Counted from the first letter of the stretch, positions 9,173 to 18,309 are shown. The stretch: DNA of 64,000 bases from AWTP1-13 sp963832445 (GCA_963832445.1 CAWHUM010000022.1:62001-126000); one strand, 5' to 3'. Translations and numbers: made by a program. The notes: generated by a model from the sequence alone, not told the origin.

Positions 9173-10297
9173 CTACTTGAACAGGGACGATAGCGAGAAC
9201 GACGACGCCTTCACCACTGGTGGTGCCTCGGCAATCTTGGGATACGGCTCGTCGATATAGACGTTCACCCCGGTCGCGCGCCCTTCCTGAATCAGCGACG
9301 CGACATACGTCCACCCGTTCGGCCCGAGGCCAAGACACGCCTCCGACATCTCGCCCTTTAGCCGCACGTGAATGGCGATGCTGCCCCGCGCCAGGATGGC
9401 GGCCGTCTGTGCTGGAGTGAAGTTCTCCTTGTGCCATAGCTTGGTGAGGTAGATGCCCGCGACCATGCGCTGGCTTCTGGGGCCCCAATAGACACGCTTG
9501 TCCTTCTCCGATCCGAATGCATATTCGCCAGGCGGCAACGGGCCAACGGCTCTCGCGGCAAAGCACTCGGGTTCCGGATTGTTCCTGCACTGCTCCCGAC
9601 CGGAGATGGCCCAGGCGATCGTCTTGCCGCTCGACTGCGGTTCATCCGAGACAACGAAGAGACGTCCGGTCTTGATCGTGTAACCGAGGCGGAAGGGCGT
9701 CACCATGTCGGGGACCTTGCGCACGACATCCTCGAACGGGCTGCAGATCTCGCCGCCGGTCAGCTTTCGCTCATAGCCCTTGTGGGTGATGGTGACGTAG
9801 TCGACATTGGCGGCGCAGTCCCACTGCGGCAGTGTTTTGATGTTGGTCAGCGGCGCCGGCACCAAAGCTCCATTGGCCGGGGCCTTGGAAATGGCAATGT
9901 CGAGCTTGCGCTTGGGGCCCGCCGACGGCTTGTCCGCCACGCCGGGCGGGGCCGCCGTTCTCGGCGCCCATTTGATCTGCTCGCACCTGTCGGAGAGCTG
10001 CGGCGGCTCGATCTGCTGGGCCGCGAGCTGACGGGCAACGACGTTGGACGCTCCGATCTTGACGTAGGCCACGGCGAGGGCCTGCTGGACCTCGATCTGC
10101 TCCTGCGAGAGCTCGAAGATACAGTCCTCGTAGATCTGGTCGCCGACCTGGCTGAAGAAGCTCGCCATGTCGCTGGCGGCCGCCGACGGATCGGGAGCGG
10201 GCGTCTTCGGTTGCTGGGCGAAGCCATTCCCCGAGTGCAGCAGGACGAGGATTGCCGCCAAGGCGAAGAGCGCGCGTCTGAGCCTTGGGTCAATCAT
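9173..10297 (-). CDS. Exported L,D-transpeptidase-like protein (Tlde1/DUF2778-like C-terminal domain)
   Basis: About 374 residues with a signal peptide (ALFALAAILVLLHSGNGFAQ); the ATG at 10297 is chosen because that peptide starts there. The middle is low-complexity and proline-rich. The last 150 residues contain GPLPPGEYAF, a histidine in IAIHVRLKG and a cysteine in SEACLGLG. This is the arrangement of the L,D-transpeptidase-like fold (GPLPPGxY, then HxxxxxSxxCxxL). If active, it would cut or cross-link peptidoglycan peptides. The assignment is from motifs only, and the alanine in SEAC where glycine is usual is a mild deviation. It is convergent with the sugar dehydrogenase. Confidence 0.55.
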   Translation of the reverse strand: MIDPRLRRALFALAAILVLLHSGNGFAQQPKTPAPDPSAAASDMASFFSQVGDQIYEDCIFELSQEQIEVQQALAVAYVKIGASNVVARQLAAQQIEPPQLSDRCEQIKWAPRTAAPPGVADKPSAGPKRKLDIAISKAPANGALVPAPLTNIKTLPQWDCAANVDYVTITHKGYERKLTGGEICSPFEDVVRKVPDMVTPFRLGYTIKTGRLFVVSDEPQSSGKTIAWAISGREQCRNNPEPECFAARAVGPLPPGEYAFGSEKDKRVYWGPRSQRMVAGIYLTKLWHKENFTPAQTAAILARGSIAIHVRLKGEMSEACLGLGPNGWTYVASLIQEGRATGVNVYIDEPYPKIAEAPPVVKASSFSLSSLFK

Positions 10298-10582
10298 CCC
10301 TTGGAGACACCTCGGCGCCTGCACACTGCCGTTCCCCCTCCCCTTGGGCACGTGACCCGAATCGAAAACCTTAGTCGACCCCAATGGCTTCGCACATGGT
10401 CAAAATTTGGGCCAGGGCCGCGACGTTGGAAGCTGGGCCCGGCCCACCGCCCTGCGAGAAAGCTGTACTAAGCAGCGAATTCACCTTGCCGGGCCCAACA
10501 ACGGTACGCTCACCTTTTTTGGGCGCTTAGGGTTCACACGGGAACTCTGGAGAGACCATTGGCAGTGGCTGGCGGCCAGCAA

Positions 10583-10733
10583 GTCGACATTGGACCCGAC
10601 ATATAACCCGACATTTGAGTCGACTCAGAATTCCAGTTTACGCCAAGAAATCCTCGTAGAATTGGCGCCTATTGCTATATGTGAGCCCGACAGAGAACCC
10701 GACATTCAGACCGACACTCAGGGCGACCCCGCA
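10583..10733. repeat. 12-bp periodic repeats (CCCGACAT units) upstream of ffh
   Basis: Two runs of four units at exact 12-base spacing: unit starts at 10583, 10595, 10607 and 10619, then 10686, 10698, 10710 and 10722. The core is (C/G)(T/C)CGACA. Read on the minus strand the unit at 10595 is ATATGTCGGG, nine of ten bases identical to the units upstream of the Fic gene at 47.6 kb. A reading frame through here gives tetrapeptide repeats, but no gene is supported. Confidence 0.5.
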
Positions 10734-11020
10734 TGGCCAGGCAGGGCAAGCCCACAATAGGGCCTTTTCCGCTTCGGATTGAGCTCCCCGACCGGCGGCA
10801 ACAGAGCAGCCGCTGGTTGACAGGCGGGAGCGGTTCCACGATTGTGCGCGCCATCCAGACGGCCCGTGGGAACGAGCCGCCGCTCTGCACATGATACGGC
10901 CCTTCTCGGGGCCCAGGATCGGGAGGCAGAGGGGTCAACGTCCGCCAGCGCGATGCGCCCGCGGGCGCGCTTGGCATTTGCAGAGGATTGAAGAGAGTTT
11001 GACACGCGAGCGCAACACGA

Positions 11021-11167
11021 CTCCCCTCCCCCTCGCGGGGTGGGGATGGGGGTGGGGGGAGCCCACACGGGCTACGCCCACTTGGAGCTCGCCTTCGTGT
11101 TTCAGCTGTAACCACCAGACGCGTATCTTCACCCCACCCCTAACCCCTCCCCATCGAGGGGAGGGGG
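11021..11167. repeat. Dispersed GC-rich palindromic element (copy 1)
   Basis: Two inverted C/G-tract arms (CTCCCCTCCCC with GGGGTGGGGATGGGGG, then CCCCACCCCTAACCCC with GAGGGGAGGGGG) enclose a unique core. The element ends 18 bases before ffh and probably forms paired stem-loops. Related elements lie at 41335-41459, 60366-60478 and 63094-63210. The whole 887 bp between the transpeptidase-like gene and ffh holds only this element and the 12-bp repeats; no gene or 4.5S RNA was seen. Confidence 0.7.
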
Positions 11168-11184
11168 ACCGCGTTGGAGGCTGA

Positions 11185-12753
11185 ATGTTCCAGTCCCTGT
11201 CAGACCGCCTTTCGGGCGTACTCGACAAGCTCACCCGCCGCGGCTCGCTGACCGACAGCGACGTCAGCGAGGCCATGCGCGAGGTGCGCCGCGCGCTGCT
11301 GGAAGCCGACGTGGCGCTGGAGGTGGTGCGCGACTTCACCGAGAAGGTGAAGGCCAAGGCCATCGGAGCGAACGTGATCAAGTCGGTCACGCCGGGCCAG
11401 ATGGTGGTCAAGATCGTGCACGACGAGCTCGTCGCCATGCTGGGCTCGGATGCGGCGCCGATCGATCTCGCCGCACAGCCGCCGGTTGCCATCATGATGG
11501 TCGGGCTGCAGGGCTCCGGCAAGACGACCACCACCGCCAAGATCGCCTATCGGCTCACCACGCGCGACAAGAAGAAAGTGCTGATGGCCTCGCTCGACAC
11601 GCGGCGACCCGCGGCGCAGGAGCAGCTGCGGGTGCTCGGCGAGCAGACCAACGTCGATACCCTGCCGATCGTCCCCGGCCAGACGCCGCAGCAGATCGCG
11701 CGCCGCACACTCGAGGCCGCCAAGCTCGGCGGCTACGACGTGGTGCTGCTCGACACCGCCGGCCGCATCCACATCGACGAAGCGCTGATGCAGGAGTCGG
11801 CGGAGGTGCGCGACATCGCGCAGCCGCACGAGACCTTGCTGGTCGCCGACAGCCTCACCGGCCAGGACGCAGTCAAGCTCGCCACCAGCTTCAACGAGCG
11901 CGTCGGCATCACCGGCATCGTGCTGACCCGCGTCGACGGCGACGGCCGCGGCGGCGCGGCGCTTTCAATGCGCGCCGTCACCGGCAAGCCGATCAAGCTG
12001 CTCGGCACCGGCGAGAAGTGGGATGCGCTGGAGGACTTCCACCCGCAGCGCATCGCCGGCCGCATCCTCGGCATGGGCGACGTGGTGAGCCTGGTCGAGA
12101 AGGCCGCGCAGACAATCGACGTGGAGAAGGCGCAGGCCATCGCCGAGAAGATGCGCAAGGGCGTCTTCGACCTCGAGGATCTCTCCGATCAGCTCAAGCA
12201 GATGGAGAGGATCGGCGGCATGTCGAGCATGCTGGGCATGCTGCCAGGCATCGGCAAGGTCAAGAAGCAGATCGATGCGGCCGGCATCGACGACAAGATC
12301 ATCAAGCGCCAGCGCGCCATCATCTCGTCGATGACGCCTAAGGAGCGGCGCAATCCCAAGATCCTCGACGGCAAGAGGAAGCGCCGCATCGCCGCCGGCT
12401 CCGGCACCAAGCCCGAGGACGTCAACAAGCTCCTAAAGATGCACCGTCAGATGGCGGACATGATGAAGAGCATGGGCAAGCGCGGTGGCATCATGCAGCG
12501 CATGATGGGAGCGGGCGCCGCTCCGCCGAGCCAAGCCGACCTCGAACGCATGCAAGCCGAACTCGGCCAGCTCGACCCGCGCGCGCTGGAGAGCCTGCCC
12601 AAAGACCTCAAGGAGCAGTTGCCGAAGGGCCTACCCGTGGGCGGCGGGCCAGGACGGCCGATGCCGCGGCTGCCCGGCCTTCCCGGGCTGCCCGGCGGAG
12701 GCGGTGCGCCGAGGTTCACCGGTCTCCCCGGTCTGCCGGGGAAGAAGAAATGA
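11185..12753 (+). CDS. ffh: Signal recognition particle protein Ffh
   Basis: A 522-residue SRP54 GTPase that binds signal sequences with 4.5S RNA and delivers ribosomes to FtsY at the inner membrane. The N domain is followed by the G domain with the P-loop GLQGSGKTTTTAKIA, DTRRPAAQEQL, DTAGR and TRVDGDGRGG. The C-terminal M domain is methionine-rich (GKRGGIMQRMMGAG) and ends in a glycine/proline/leucine-rich tail. Length is slightly above the bacterial norm because of that tail. It begins a short cluster with rpsP and rimM, the usual alphaproteobacterial order. Confidence 0.98.
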   Translation: MFQSLSDRLSGVLDKLTRRGSLTDSDVSEAMREVRRALLEADVALEVVRDFTEKVKAKAIGANVIKSVTPGQMVVKIVHDELVAMLGSDAAPIDLAAQPPVAIMMVGLQGSGKTTTTAKIAYRLTTRDKKKVLMASLDTRRPAAQEQLRVLGEQTNVDTLPIVPGQTPQQIARRTLEAAKLGGYDVVLLDTAGRIHIDEALMQESAEVRDIAQPHETLLVADSLTGQDAVKLATSFNERVGITGIVLTRVDGDGRGGAALSMRAVTGKPIKLLGTGEKWDALEDFHPQRIAGRILGMGDVVSLVEKAAQTIDVEKAQAIAEKMRKGVFDLEDLSDQLKQMERIGGMSSMLGMLPGIGKVKKQIDAAGIDDKIIKRQRAIISSMTPKERRNPKILDGKRKRRIAAGSGTKPEDVNKLLKMHRQMADMMKSMGKRGGIMQRMMGAGAAPPSQADLERMQAELGQLDPRALESLPKDLKEQLPKGLPVGGGPGRPMPRLPGLPGLPGGGGAPRFTGLPGLPGKKK

Positions 12754-12756
12754 GAA

Positions 12757-12832
12757 GGGGGAGTAGGGAGTGGGGAACAGGGAGTAGGACACCAATTCCC
12801 TACTCCCCACTCCCGATCTCCCTACTCCCTGT
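12757..12832. repeat. Imperfect inverted repeat between ffh and rpsP
   Basis: Starting three bases after the ffh stop, GGGAGTAGGGAGTGGGG is mirrored by CCCTACTCCCCACTCCC, and AGGGAGTAGG by CCTACTCCCT. The structure could act as a transcript hairpin or be a mobile palindrome of a different family from the other repeats. It lies wholly in the 109 bp spacer. Confidence 0.6.
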
Positions 12833-12862
12833 TCACTACTGATAACTAGAAAGGAACGAGCA

Positions 12863-13225
12863 ATGTCCGTGAAAATCCGCCTCTCGCGCGGGGGCACCAA
12901 GAAGCGCCCCTACTATTACATCGTCGTGGCCGAATCGACTTCGCCGCGCGACGGCCGCTACATCGAGCAGATCGGCACGCACAATCCGCTGCTGCCCAAG
13001 GACAACACCGACCGCGTCAGGCTCAACCTCGATCGGGCCAAGCACTGGCTGTCGGTGGGCGCCCAACCTTCCGATCGCGTGGCGCGCTTCCTCGATGCGG
13101 CGGGCCTCATGAAGCGTGAGGCGCGCAACAACCCGCAGAAGGCCAAGCCGAAGAAGAAGCGCCAGGAGCGTGAAGCGGCGGCCGCGGCCGCTGCAGCCGG
13201 CGGCGAGGCCAAGCCCGCGGCGTAA
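12863..13225 (+). CDS. rpsP: 30S ribosomal protein S16
   Basis: A 120-residue ribosomal protein beginning MSVKIRLSRGGTKKRPYYYI, the S16 signature. The core ends near residue 85 and is followed by a lysine- and alanine-rich tail typical of alphaproteobacterial S16. A GAAAGGA ribosome site precedes the ATG. The rimM gene follows 5 bases later, consistent with one transcript. Confidence 0.98.
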   Translation: MSVKIRLSRGGTKKRPYYYIVVAESTSPRDGRYIEQIGTHNPLLPKDNTDRVRLNLDRAKHWLSVGAQPSDRVARFLDAAGLMKREARNNPQKAKPKKKRQEREAAAAAAAAGGEAKPAA

Positions 13226-13230
13226 CGGCC

Positions 13231-13749
13231 GTGGCCGAGGCCAAGCCCAATCTTGTTCTCCTCGGCCGCATCGCGGGTGCGCACGGCATCCGCGGCGAGG
13301 TGCTGATCAAGACCTTCACGCACGTGCCGGAGGCGATCGGCGCCTACGGGCCGCTCGGCGACAAGAGCGGCGCGCGCACGTTCGAAATCCAGAGCGTGCG
13401 GGCGACGGCGAAGGGCGTGGTCGCCCGCCTTCGCGGCATCGCCGACCGCAACGCCGCCGAAGCCTTGAAGGGCGTCGAGCTCTACGTCGAGCGCGAGCGG
13501 CTGCCGGCTGCTGCCGATGGCGAGTTCTATCACGCCGACCTGATCGGCCTTGCCGCCGTCGATAGCGCGGGCAAGCCCGTGGGCGAGATCGTCGCCGTGC
13601 ACAACTTCGGCGCCGGCGATTTGATCGAGGTGCGGCTTGTCGGTTCGGGCAAGACTGAGCTGGTGCCCTTCACCGACGACGCCGTGCCGGAGGTCGACAT
13701 CGCGGCGCGCCGGGCGGTGGTGGTGCTGCCGGAAATGGATGAATCGTAG
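13231..13749 (+). CDS. rimM: 16S rRNA processing protein RimM
   Basis: A 172-residue 30S maturation factor that binds S19. The N-terminal RimM domain starts with LVLLGRIAGAHGIRGEV, and the C-terminal PRC-barrel-like domain includes FYHADLIGL and VELVPFTDDAVPEVD. The start is GTG, right after the rpsP stop. In most bacteria trmD and rplS follow; here the next features are a parS site and a gene on the opposite strand. Confidence 0.96.
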   Translation: MAEAKPNLVLLGRIAGAHGIRGEVLIKTFTHVPEAIGAYGPLGDKSGARTFEIQSVRATAKGVVARLRGIADRNAAEALKGVELYVERERLPAAADGEFYHADLIGLAAVDSAGKPVGEIVAVHNFGAGDLIEVRLVGSGKTELVPFTDDAVPEVDIAARRAVVVLPEMDES

Positions 13750-13821
13750 GTTGGGTCGAGCGGCAGCGATGACCCAACATACGCCTACCCTGCCGAATAT
13801 GATTAGCACTGAAAGTCGTGA

Positions 13822-13837
13822 TGTTTCACGTGAAACA
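13822..13837. promoter_or_regulatory. parS centromere site (perfect consensus)
   Basis: TGTTTCACGTGAAACA, a perfect 16-bp palindrome and the consensus parS bound by chromosomal ParB. It lies in the gap between rimM and the UbiH-like gene, about 45 kb from parAB, as expected for origin-proximal scattered sites. Confidence 0.92.
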
Positions 13838-13896
13838 GTTCAGCGTTCAGTATTAACCACGATTGTCGGGGCGCGCGCTTCCGCGCCAATCCAAAT

Positions 13897-15162
13897 CTAC
13901 ACCCGCTCTCCGCGCAGGAGCTTCGGCACCTCGCCGGTGAGGCCCGCGGCCTCCGCCACGAAGAACTGCTTCAAGGCCGGCAGCCGCTCCACCACGCCGA
14001 GCCCCGCGCTGCGCGCGGTGCGCAGCAGCGTCCAGTCGTTGGAGAACAGGCGGTTGAGCCCGTCGAAAGCCGCGGCCGAGATCGCCGCATCGGTGCGCCG
14101 CCAGCGCTCGTAGCGCGCGAGCACGATCGCGGAGCCGATATCGAGCCCGAGCCGGGCGGCGTCTGCCACCACCTCGGTCAGCGCGGCCACATCGCGCAGG
14201 CCGAGATTGAGGCCCTGCCCCGCGATCGGATGCACCAGGTGCGCGGCGTCGCCGATGAGGGCGAGGCGATCCGCCACCAAAGCGCGCGCAAGATGCATCT
14301 CGAGCGGCCACACGCCGCGCGGGCCCGCAAGCTCGATGGCGCCCAGGCGGTAGCCGAAGCGCTTTTCCACCTCCGCGAGGAAACCGGCATCGTCGAGCGC
14401 GGCGATGCGGCGGCCCTCGCTCTCCTCTTCGGTCCACGTGATGCAAGACCGGTTGCCCTCGAGCGGCAGGATAGCGAACGGGCCGGATGGGAGAAAATGC
14501 TGCACCGCGCGGCCGCGATGCGGCTTCTTGTGCTGCACGGTCGTGACGATGCCGACCTGGGGATACTTCCATCCCACCACGCCGATGCCCGCCGCCTCGC
14601 GCAGGCGCGAGGCGCGGCCGTCCGCCGCCACCAGCAGCGGCGCGCGCAGCGCGCGCCCGCCGGCGAGCGAAACGGTGATGCCGTGCTCGTCGGCGGTGAA
14701 GCCTTCCGCCGCAGCCCCGCCCATCAGGGCGATGCCCGGGCGACCGGAGGCGCCCTCGCGAATGGCCGCGTGAAGCCGTTCGTTCTCGACGATGTAGGTG
14801 GCGGGCTCGCCACCTTCCACCGTGTTCTCGTAGGAGACGAGCACGGGACGGAAAGCGTCCTGTCGCGCGGAGTTGGTGATGTCGACGGCCGCTACCGGCT
14901 CCGCATGCTCGGCAAGGGCGGACCAGATGCCGAGCGTCGCCAGCAGGCGCTTGGAGCCGGCCGAGACGGCAGACGCGCGCACGTCGCGGTGGGCAGCTTC
15001 GCTCCCGAACGGTAGGCGATCGGCAACGGCGATTGCGATCGCCGGCCCCAGCGCATCAGCCAAAGCACAGGCGAGCGTCAGTCCGGCGCTGCCGCCGCCA
15101 GCAATGACGATGTCGTAGCGCTCGCCTGGTCCTTGCATCGCGCCTGTTCGCTTTGGGGGCAC
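13897..15162 (-). CDS. UbiH/UbiF/Coq6-family FAD-dependent monooxygenase
   Basis: A 421-residue flavoprotein. The Rossmann dinucleotide motif DIVIAGGGSAGLTLACALAD is at the N-terminus, the second FAD/NADH motif appears as LVAADGRASRLREAAGI, and the ribose-binding motif as LALIGDAAHLVHPIAGQGLN. This is the ubiquinone hydroxylase group, which adds hydroxyls to the quinone ring at the membrane; the exact position (C5, C6 or other) cannot be assigned. The N-terminus may start at 15162 or eight codons later. It is divergent from tesB with 52 bp between. Confidence 0.85.
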   Translation of the reverse strand: MPPKRTGAMQGPGERYDIVIAGGGSAGLTLACALADALGPAIAIAVADRLPFGSEAAHRDVRASAVSAGSKRLLATLGIWSALAEHAEPVAAVDITNSARQDAFRPVLVSYENTVEGGEPATYIVENERLHAAIREGASGRPGIALMGGAAAEGFTADEHGITVSLAGGRALRAPLLVAADGRASRLREAAGIGVVGWKYPQVGIVTTVQHKKPHRGRAVQHFLPSGPFAILPLEGNRSCITWTEEESEGRRIAALDDAGFLAEVEKRFGYRLGAIELAGPRGVWPLEMHLARALVADRLALIGDAAHLVHPIAGQGLNLGLRDVAALTEVVADAARLGLDIGSAIVLARYERWRRTDAAISAAAFDGLNRLFSNDWTLLRTARSAGLGVVERLPALKQFFVAEAAGLTGEVPKLLRGERV

Positions 15163-15214
15163 GGGCCTGCTTGACAGAACCGGCCGGCCGCTCTCCCCTG
15201 GCTATGGATGCTTC

Positions 15215-16138
15215 GTGGGCCCCGCCATGCCGACCGCAGAACCCAAGTCTGAAGCCAAGTCTCCCGGCGCCATAGACAATTTGCTGTCGATTCTGGACCT
15301 GGAGCCACTGGAGGATAACCTGTTTCGTGGCCGCAGCCCGCAGCAATCCTGGCAGCGCGTATTCGGCGGCCAGACGCTGGGCCAGGCCCTGGTCGCCGCC
15401 GTCCGCACGGTGCCGCCCGAGCGGCTCGCCCACTCGCTGCACGCCTATTTCCTCCAACCGGGCGACCTGACGCGGCCGATTGTCTACGGCGTGGAGCGCA
15501 TCCGCGATGGCGGCAGCTTCACCACGCGGCGCGTGACGGCCACCCAGCACGGCCGCGCCATGTTTGTTATGAGCGTATCGTTCCACAAGTCCGAGGCAGG
15601 CCTCGAGCACCAGGATGCCATGCCGCAAGTGCCGCCGCCGGAAGCCTTGCCGAGCGAGCGCGACCTGAGAACCCGCATGCTTGCCGAGCTCCCTGCGAAC
15701 ATGCGCAAGTATTGGGAGCAGGACCGCCCCATCGAGATGCGGCCCGTGGATGTCTCGCGCTATTTCGCCCGTGAGAAGGGCGCGCCCCAGCAGTACGTGT
15801 GGATGCGGGCCACCGGCCGGCTTCCCGACGACGCCCCGCTGCATCAATGCGTACTGGCGTATGCATCGGACTTCTCGCTTCTCGACACCGCCCTCATCGC
15901 CCACGGCAAGCTGATGTTCGACAAGGACATCCAGCTCGCGAGCCTCGACCACGCGCTGTGGTTCCACCGCCCGTTCCGTGCCGACGATTGGCTGCTTTAC
16001 GTCCAGGACAGCCCCTCAGGCCACGGTGCACGCGGGTTCTGCCGGGGCAGCATTTTCACGCGCCAGGGTGTGCTGGTCGCTTCTGTCGCCCAGGAAGGGT
16101 TGATGCGCCCACGGACCTCCGCCTACGTGCCCAGGTAA
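15215..16138 (+). CDS. tesB: Acyl-CoA thioesterase II
   Basis: A 307-residue double-hotdog thioesterase. It contains FRGRSPQQSWQRVFGGQTLGQAL, LHAYFLQPGD, GGSFTTRRV, the catalytic-type aspartate in LASLDHALWFH and glutamine in VASVAQEGLMR. These match the Asp-Thr-Gln triad of TesB. It hydrolyses medium and long-chain acyl-CoA to free acid and CoA in the cytoplasm. Another in-frame ATG four codons in is possible. Confidence 0.93.
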   Translation: MGPAMPTAEPKSEAKSPGAIDNLLSILDLEPLEDNLFRGRSPQQSWQRVFGGQTLGQALVAAVRTVPPERLAHSLHAYFLQPGDLTRPIVYGVERIRDGGSFTTRRVTATQHGRAMFVMSVSFHKSEAGLEHQDAMPQVPPPEALPSERDLRTRMLAELPANMRKYWEQDRPIEMRPVDVSRYFAREKGAPQQYVWMRATGRLPDDAPLHQCVLAYASDFSLLDTALIAHGKLMFDKDIQLASLDHALWFHRPFRADDWLLYVQDSPSGHGARGFCRGSIFTRQGVLVASVAQEGLMRPRTSAYVPR

Positions 16139-16252
16139 TAGGCGTTCATTAATGATTGCCTACATTTTATGCACAAAGCGATGCTCATGTAGGCAGCCAT
16201 AATACCAGAGTTTTCTGTGCAATTTCAAAGTCATAAACCCTTGGCTCGGGAC

Positions 16253-16267
16253 TGGCACGCCTTTTGA
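16253..16267 (+). promoter_or_regulatory. Sigma54 (-24/-12) promoter of glnK-amtB
   Basis: TGGCACGCCTTTTGA matches the sigma54 consensus TGGCACG-N4-TTGC at all but the last base, with correct GG to TG spacing. It lies 92 bases before glnK, where nitrogen-regulated NtrC-dependent promoters are expected. Confidence 0.65.
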
Positions 16268-16358
16268 CTCTAACGAGCCGACGCCGCCTTCGCGCGCGGC
16301 GGAGCATGCTGTCTGTGCTCGCGTGGCCAGGCGGCAAGGAGATCAAGGGGAAACCGCA

Positions 16359-16697
16359 ATGAAGCTGGTGACCGCCATCATCAAGCCGTTCAAGCTCGAG
16401 GAGGTACGCTCGGCCCTCACCGACCTCGGGTTGCAAGGCATGACCGTGACCGAAGTGAAAGGTTACGGCCGGCAAAAGGGTCATACAGAAATCTACCGCG
16501 GCGCAGAATACGCGGTGAGCTTCCTGCCCAAGGTAAAGATCGAGGTGGTCGTGCCATCCGGCAGTGTGGACAAGGCCGTCGAGGCCATCGTTCGCTCGGC
16601 CAGAACCGGCCAGATCGGCGACGGCAAGATCTTCGTCTCTCCAATCGAACAAGCGGTTCGCGTCCGTACGGGCGAGACCGACGACAGCGCTATCTGA
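16359..16697 (+). CDS. glnK: P-II nitrogen regulatory protein GlnK
   Basis: A 112-residue P-II protein beginning MKLVTAIIKPFKLEEVRSAL, with the T-loop GHTEIYRGAEYAV that carries the uridylylated tyrosine, and the C-terminal signature TGQIGDGKIFV. P-II trimers sense 2-oxoglutarate and ATP/ADP and plug the AmtB channel. Its place directly upstream of amtB makes it GlnK rather than GlnB. The ATG at 16359 follows an AAGGGG ribosome site. The sigma54-type promoter upstream implies induction under nitrogen limitation. Confidence 0.95.
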   Translation: MKLVTAIIKPFKLEEVRSALTDLGLQGMTVTEVKGYGRQKGHTEIYRGAEYAVSFLPKVKIEVVVPSGSVDKAVEAIVRSARTGQIGDGKIFVSPIEQAVRVRTGETDDSAI

Positions 16698-16749
16698 TCT
16701 TCACTTTGCAACTCTTGACGTTCGCCGCAGACACTCGGAGGCACTACCC

Positions 16750-18225
16750 ATGACAGGTTGGATTACCCGCCGGATTGCACCGATCGCAATCATGGCACTG
16801 TTTGCGTGGCTAGCGACAGAGCCAGCCTTGGCTCAAGCTACCCCGACACCGCCGACGCCGAACAAGGGCGACACGGCGTGGATGCTGACGTCATCGGCGC
16901 TCGTGCTGCTGATGACGATCCCGGGCCTGGCCCTGTTCTACGGCGGCTTGGTGCGTACCAAGAACATGCTGTCGATGCTGATGCAGGTGTTCTACACGGT
17001 CTGCGTCGTCTGCATCATCTGGGTACTGTACGGCTACAGCATGGCCTTCAGTGAAGGCACCGTCTACAACAGCTTCTTCGGCGGCTTCACCAAGGCGTTC
17101 CTGTCCGGCATAACCCCCGACTCCAACGTCGAGACCTTCACCCAGGGCGTGGTGATCCCCGAGCTCGTCTACATCTGCTTCCAGATGACGTTCGCGGCCA
17201 TCACCCCGGCGCTGATCGTTGGCGGTATGGCCGAGCGCATGAAGTTCTCTGCCGTCGCCCTGTTCATTCCGCTGTGGGTCACGTTCGTTTACTTCCCGAT
17301 CGCCCACATGGTCTGGTACTGGGCGGGCCCGGAGGCGACTGTCGCTGCGGCTAAGGCTATTGCGGAAGCCGGCGCCGACGCCGCCAAAAAGCAGGCGGCT
17401 GAGGCCGCACTCGCTGCGGTGCAGGCCAATGCGGGCATTGCCTTCCAGTGGGGGGCACTCGACTTTGCCGGCGGCACGGTGGTGCACATAAATTCGGGCA
17501 TCGCCGCCCTCGTCGGTGCGCTGATGGTCGGCAAGCGAGTCGGCTTCGGCAAGGAAGCGATGCCTCCTCACTCGCTGACACTGACGCTGGTCGGCGGCGC
17601 CCTGCTGTGGGTCGGCTGGTTCGGCTTCAACGCGGGCTCCGCGCTCGAGGCCGGCGGTACTGCAGCGCTGGCAATGACCAATACCTTCGTCGCAACTGCG
17701 GCCGCGGCTCTCGCCTGGCTGCTGGCGGAGAACGTTGCCAAGGGTAAGCCGAGCCTGCTCGGCGCAGTGACGGGCGCCGTCGCCGGCCTCGTTGCGGTCA
17801 CGCCCGCGTCGGGCTTCGCTGGCCCGATGGGTGCGATCGTGCTCGGCGTCGTTGCCGGCATCGGGTGCTTCATCGCCTGCTCGGCCATCAAGAACGCACT
17901 GGGCTATGACGATGCGCTCGACGTGTTCGGCGTACACTGCATCGGCGGTATCATCGGCGCACTCGGCACCGGCATCCTGGCCGCGCCCATGCTCGGTGGC
18001 ACCGGCGTGTTCGACTACACGATCGGCAAGGTCGGCGAGTACGACATGGTCGCGCAGTTCATCACGCAGGCCAAGACCGTGGGCCTCACCTTGGTTTGGT
18101 CGGGCCTCGGCAGCTTCATCCTGTTCGGGATCGTTCGCGTGGTCGTAGGGCTGCGGCCTGCCACCGATCAGGAACGCGAGGGCCTCGATCTCGTCGATCA
18201 CGGCGAGCGGGCCTACAACTACTGA
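16750..18225 (+). CDS. amtB: Ammonium transporter AmtB
   Basis: A 491-residue inner-membrane channel with a cleavable signal peptide (IMALFAWLATEPALAQ) and about eleven transmembrane helices. Family landmarks are LALFYGGLVRTKNMLSM, DFAGGTVVHINSG and FGVHCIGG; the last two contain the paired pore histidines. A loop rich in alanine (AKAIAEAGADAAKKQAAEA) between helices is an expansion over the E. coli protein. It is 52 bp after glnK in one operon and is inhibited by GlnK binding when ammonium is plentiful. Confidence 0.96.
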   Translation: MTGWITRRIAPIAIMALFAWLATEPALAQATPTPPTPNKGDTAWMLTSSALVLLMTIPGLALFYGGLVRTKNMLSMLMQVFYTVCVVCIIWVLYGYSMAFSEGTVYNSFFGGFTKAFLSGITPDSNVETFTQGVVIPELVYICFQMTFAAITPALIVGGMAERMKFSAVALFIPLWVTFVYFPIAHMVWYWAGPEATVAAAKAIAEAGADAAKKQAAEAALAAVQANAGIAFQWGALDFAGGTVVHINSGIAALVGALMVGKRVGFGKEAMPPHSLTLTLVGGALLWVGWFGFNAGSALEAGGTAALAMTNTFVATAAAALAWLLAENVAKGKPSLLGAVTGAVAGLVAVTPASGFAGPMGAIVLGVVAGIGCFIACSAIKNALGYDDALDVFGVHCIGGIIGALGTGILAAPMLGGTGVFDYTIGKVGEYDMVAQFITQAKTVGLTLVWSGLGSFILFGIVRVVVGLRPATDQEREGLDLVDHGERAYNY

Positions 18226-18309
18226 GCGGAAAACTTGCGGCGAGGCTTGCGCTCCATCGAGCCTCGCCGCCTTCTAGAGCACGCCACTTCCCCGGTACGT
18301 GCTCACCGA

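Noticed and set aside
10407..10760. 117-codon frame upstream of ffh with tetrapeptide repeats
   Set aside because: It is explained by the 12-base DNA repeats, and has no ribosome site or family match.
10298..11184. 4.5S SRP RNA next to ffh
   Set aside because: The conserved GGAAGGAAGCAGCC-type core was not found in this gap.
16891..18201. 436-codon minus-strand frame opposite amtB
   Set aside because: Shadow of amtB, with Asp/His-rich nonsense composition.
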